Below are positions 52,392-54,257 of a stretch of DNA of 54,257 nucleotides, piece after piece; positions within the stretch are counted from its first letter, which is position 1; every line of letters begins with the position of its first letter. The stretch comes from Paraburkholderia madseniana (GTDB lineage: Bacteria; Pseudomonadota; Gammaproteobacteria; Burkholderiales; Burkholderiaceae), in assembly GCF_009690905.1 (NCBI RefSeq), contig NZ_VOSW01000063.1, positions 1 to 54,257 on the forward strand, written 5' to 3'. A program made the position numbers and the translations under genes. The notes under the pieces are model-generated. The model ran no database searches and had not been told where the DNA came from. It saw nothing but the letters and a program-made list of their open reading frames with translations.

Positions 52392-54173
52392 ATGGCAGAT
52401 TTCCCCCGTTCGCCGGATGGACTGGTTTGTGTCGTTCGCGCCGTACTGTTTATGGATCTCGTTGAGTCCTGCAGGCTGATGCAGGATAACGAGGTCGAAG
52501 CAGCGCGGCGCTGGCGCGCGTTCAAGGCGCAGATCGAGAATGAGTTTGTGCCTGCGCATGGCGGCCGCCTGATCAGAACTGAGGGCGACGGACTCATGGT
52601 CACGTTCGTGCGCCTGCAGGATGGACTCTCCGCGACCTTCGCGATCCAGCGCGCGTCGCGCGAGGTCAACGCAGGCGAGCCGGCGAGCAAGCACATGCTC
52701 TTGCGGATGGGCTTGCACATCACGGAGTTGTACGAAGACGAGCGTGACGTGTACGGTCGCGGCGTCAACCTGGCGGCGCGCCTCTACACGCTGGCGGGAC
52801 CGGGAGAGATCGTGGTGTCCGCGCAGGTACGGGATCAGCTTACTTCCGAACTGGACGCGGAAATCGACGACCTCGGCGAATGCCATCTGAAGCATTTCGA
52901 GCATCCGGTGCACGCCTATCGGATCGGTCCGCCCGGTCCACGTCCGCTGATCGAGCGTGGTGCCGCTTTTTTGCCGGAGCTGCGGCCCACCATTGCGGTG
53001 ATTCCGTTCGTCTTGCGTGGCGGCGACGTCGAACAGCAGATGCTCGGCGAAGTGCTCGCCGACGAGATCATTTCCTCCTTGTCTCGCACGGCCGAGCTTC
53101 TGGTGATCTCGCGTTTGTCCACGACCGCGTTTCGCGAGCGCGGCGCATCACTCGACGAAATCAGCAGGTTTCTCGGCGCGCGTTACGTACTGTCGGGCGC
53201 ATATCGCATGTCGGGCGATCAGTTCGTGCTCGTCGCCGAGCTCGCCGAAGCCAAATCGCGTCACATTTTGTGGACGGAGAGCATCAGAGGCCGCACGTCC
53301 GAGATCATGCTCGGTGAAGACGAACTGATCGGCCGGGTGGTCGGCGGGGTCAGCAATGCGATCATCAATCGCGAACTGCATCGGGCACGATCGCAGGCGT
53401 TGCCCACGCTCGAAATCTCGACACTGCTGATGAGCGCCATCGTGCTGATGCACCGCGGCGTGGCGGACGACTTCAACCGTGCGCGGGACATGCTGGACGT
53501 GGTGATCGAACGCGCGGGCAGACAGGCATTGCCGCATGCATGGCTCGCCAAGTGGCATGTCTTGCGCTTCAATCGCGGCTGGACCGATGACCGCAGCGGC
53601 GAAGCAAATGTGGCGCTCGAATGCACGCGGCGCGCGCTCGACGCCGATCCTGAGTGTTCGCTCGCGTTGACCATCGACGGATTCGTGCACACCAATCTGC
53701 TCAAGCAGCTCGACGTCGCGCAGCAGCGCTACGCGCTCGCGCTCTCGGTCAATCCCAACGATTCGCTTGCATGGCTGCTCAAAGGCACGCTGCACGCATT
53801 CGAAGGCGAGGGCGAGGAGGCTGTCGACGCAACTGAGCACGCCCTCAGGCTTTCGCCGCTCGATCCCTTGCGCTATTTCTACGAGTCGCTAGGCGCAACG
53901 GCCGCGCTATCCGCGGGCCGATACGAACGCGCGGTGGAACTGGCGCAACGGTCCCTGCGGGTGAACCGTACCAACACGTCCACGTTACGTGCGCTGGCGA
54001 TTGCGCAGTCGCTGCTCGGCAACGTCGAGGCGGCGCGTTTGACGGTCGGCGAAGTGCTGGCCATCGAGCCGGCGCTGACGGTGCGACGTTATCTTGAACG
54101 CTCGCCTAGCGGCGCATACAAGACCGGCAAGATCTGGTCGGAGGCACTCCGTCAGGCGGGATTGCCTGGCTAG
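52392..54173 (+). CDS. Class III nucleotidyl cyclase with TolB-like and TPR regions
   Basis: The product is 593 residues from ATG 52392 (a GTG at 52389 is possible). The cyclase domain (about 10-180) has both metal aspartates, D22 (LFMDLVESC) and D66 (TEGDGL), D119 of the substrate pair (DVYGRGVN), and the transition-state N126 and R130 (VNLAARL). The lysine that normally pairs with D119 for ATP recognition is arginine (R62 in RLIRTEGDG). A TolB-like domain (about 197-300; PTIAVIPFVLRGG, LGARYVLSGAYRMSG) and TPR-type helices (about 380-560) follow. It has no membrane segment. It would make cAMP or another cyclic nucleotide in the cytoplasm. The cNMP-binding regulator is just upstream. Confidence 0.88.
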   Translation: MADFPRSPDGLVCVVRAVLFMDLVESCRLMQDNEVEAARRWRAFKAQIENEFVPAHGGRLIRTEGDGLMVTFVRLQDGLSATFAIQRASREVNAGEPASKHMLLRMGLHITELYEDERDVYGRGVNLAARLYTLAGPGEIVVSAQVRDQLTSELDAEIDDLGECHLKHFEHPVHAYRIGPPGPRPLIERGAAFLPELRPTIAVIPFVLRGGDVEQQMLGEVLADEIISSLSRTAELLVISRLSTTAFRERGASLDEISRFLGARYVLSGAYRMSGDQFVLVAELAEAKSRHILWTESIRGRTSEIMLGEDELIGRVVGGVSNAIINRELHRARSQALPTLEISTLLMSAIVLMHRGVADDFNRARDMLDVVIERAGRQALPHAWLAKWHVLRFNRGWTDDRSGEANVALECTRRALDADPECSLALTIDGFVHTNLLKQLDVAQQRYALALSVNPNDSLAWLLKGTLHAFEGEGEEAVDATEHALRLSPLDPLRYFYESLGATAALSAGRYERAVELAQRSLRVNRTNTSTLRALAIAQSLLGNVEAARLTVGEVLAIEPALTVRRYLERSPSGAYKTGKIWSEALRQAGLPG

Positions 54174-54185
54174 ATAGAAGAAGCG

Positions 54186-54204
54186 CTGTCTCTTATACAC
54201 ATCT
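54186..54204. other. Nextera/Tn5 mosaic-end sequencing adapter (contamination)
   Basis: CTGTCTCTTATACACATCT is the exact 19-base mosaic-end sequence left by transposase-based library preparation. On the minus strand it translates as DVYKRQ, a well-known artefact in protein databases. It marks the end of real genomic sequence. Confidence 0.98.
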
Positions 54205-54257
54205 AAAAAAAAAAAAATAATCAATTATCGATCTAAGTATAAAGATATCACTATATA
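54205..54257. other. Non-genomic tail after the adapter
   Basis: A run of about 13 A residues followed by very AT-rich sequence with no relation to the high-GC contig. It is read-through noise beyond the adapter and should be trimmed. Confidence 0.9.

Noticed and set aside
1..54185. CRISPR arrays, rRNA or tRNA genes, phage or plasmid origins
   Set aside because: I saw no repeat-spacer pattern, no rRNA or tRNA-like sequence, and no integrase, att repeat or replication gene.
53985..54224. Minus-strand ORF beginning MIIFFFLDVYKRQ at the contig end
   Set aside because: It starts inside the sequencing adapter and junk and runs antisense to the cyclase gene.

Overview
The window looks like a draft contig from a high-GC beta-proteobacterium of the Burkholderiaceae, most like Burkholderia, Paraburkholderia or Caballeronia. 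This rests on gene content: a catA-benABCD block with a divergent LysR regulator, an OmpC-type porin, a PhaB-like reductase, and DUF1537 acid-sugar kinase and cobalt nitrile hydratase clusters. The last ~70 bases are not genomic. A 19-base Nextera/Tn5 mosaic-end adapter at 54186-54204 is followed by poly-A and AT-rich junk, so the biological sequence stops near 54185.

Layout. (1) 1-7647: a TonB-ExbB-ExbD energising set (tonB cut by the window edge), a YVTN/YncE-type beta-propeller protein and a large Xanth-Caul-type TonB-dependent receptor on the minus strand, divergent from a secreted phosphoesterase. This is probably an uptake system for a phosphorylated compound. (2) 7679-13180: a minus-strand cobalt nitrile hydratase operon: CobW-type GTPase, DUF1097 membrane protein, beta subunit, alpha subunit, small activator, NiCoT cobalt permease and a GlxA-like AraC regulator. 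No amidase is present. (3) 13181-14501: non-coding DNA with a decayed IS6-like transposase tail and a leader carrying palindromes. (4) 14502-26915: a plus-strand cluster that joins a sugar-type ABC importer to a three-subunit molybdenum hydroxylase with an atypical active-site segment, a beta-hydroxyacid dehydrogenase, a membrane-anchored CoxG protein, a porin, a NIPSNAP protein and an M20 amidohydrolase. Its substrate is unknown. (5) 26984-31457: a DeoR regulator divergent from a KdgT-type permease, a DUF1537 kinase and PdxA2, read as D-threonate or related four-carbon acid-sugar catabolism.

(6) 31537-34343: a TetR regulator, a YqhD-like alcohol dehydrogenase and a second beta-hydroxyacid dehydrogenase. 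(7) 34470-40300: a complete RND efflux operon with overlapping genes. (8) 41297-44797: a degraded zone with a frameshifted phaB, a thioesterase, an intact LivK-type binding protein, and a livH fragment fused to the 3' end of a gentisate 1,2-dioxygenase gene. (9) 44804-50630: benD, benC, benB, benA and catA on the minus strand with a divergent LysR regulator. These would convert benzoate to cis,cis-muconate; catB and catC are absent from the window. (10) 50740-54173: a small unknown gene, a regulator joining a receiver-like domain, a LuxR helix-turn-helix and a CRP-like cyclic-nucleotide pocket, and a class III nucleotidyl cyclase with TolB-like and TPR regions. The last two look like a maker and reader of a cyclic nucleotide.

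The best candidates for something undescribed are the cyclase/LuxR-cNMP pair, the ABC transporter-molybdenum hydroxylase cluster, and a palindrome (GTCGTCA-NN-TGACGAC) shared by regions 1 and 4 although no GntR-type regulator is encoded here.
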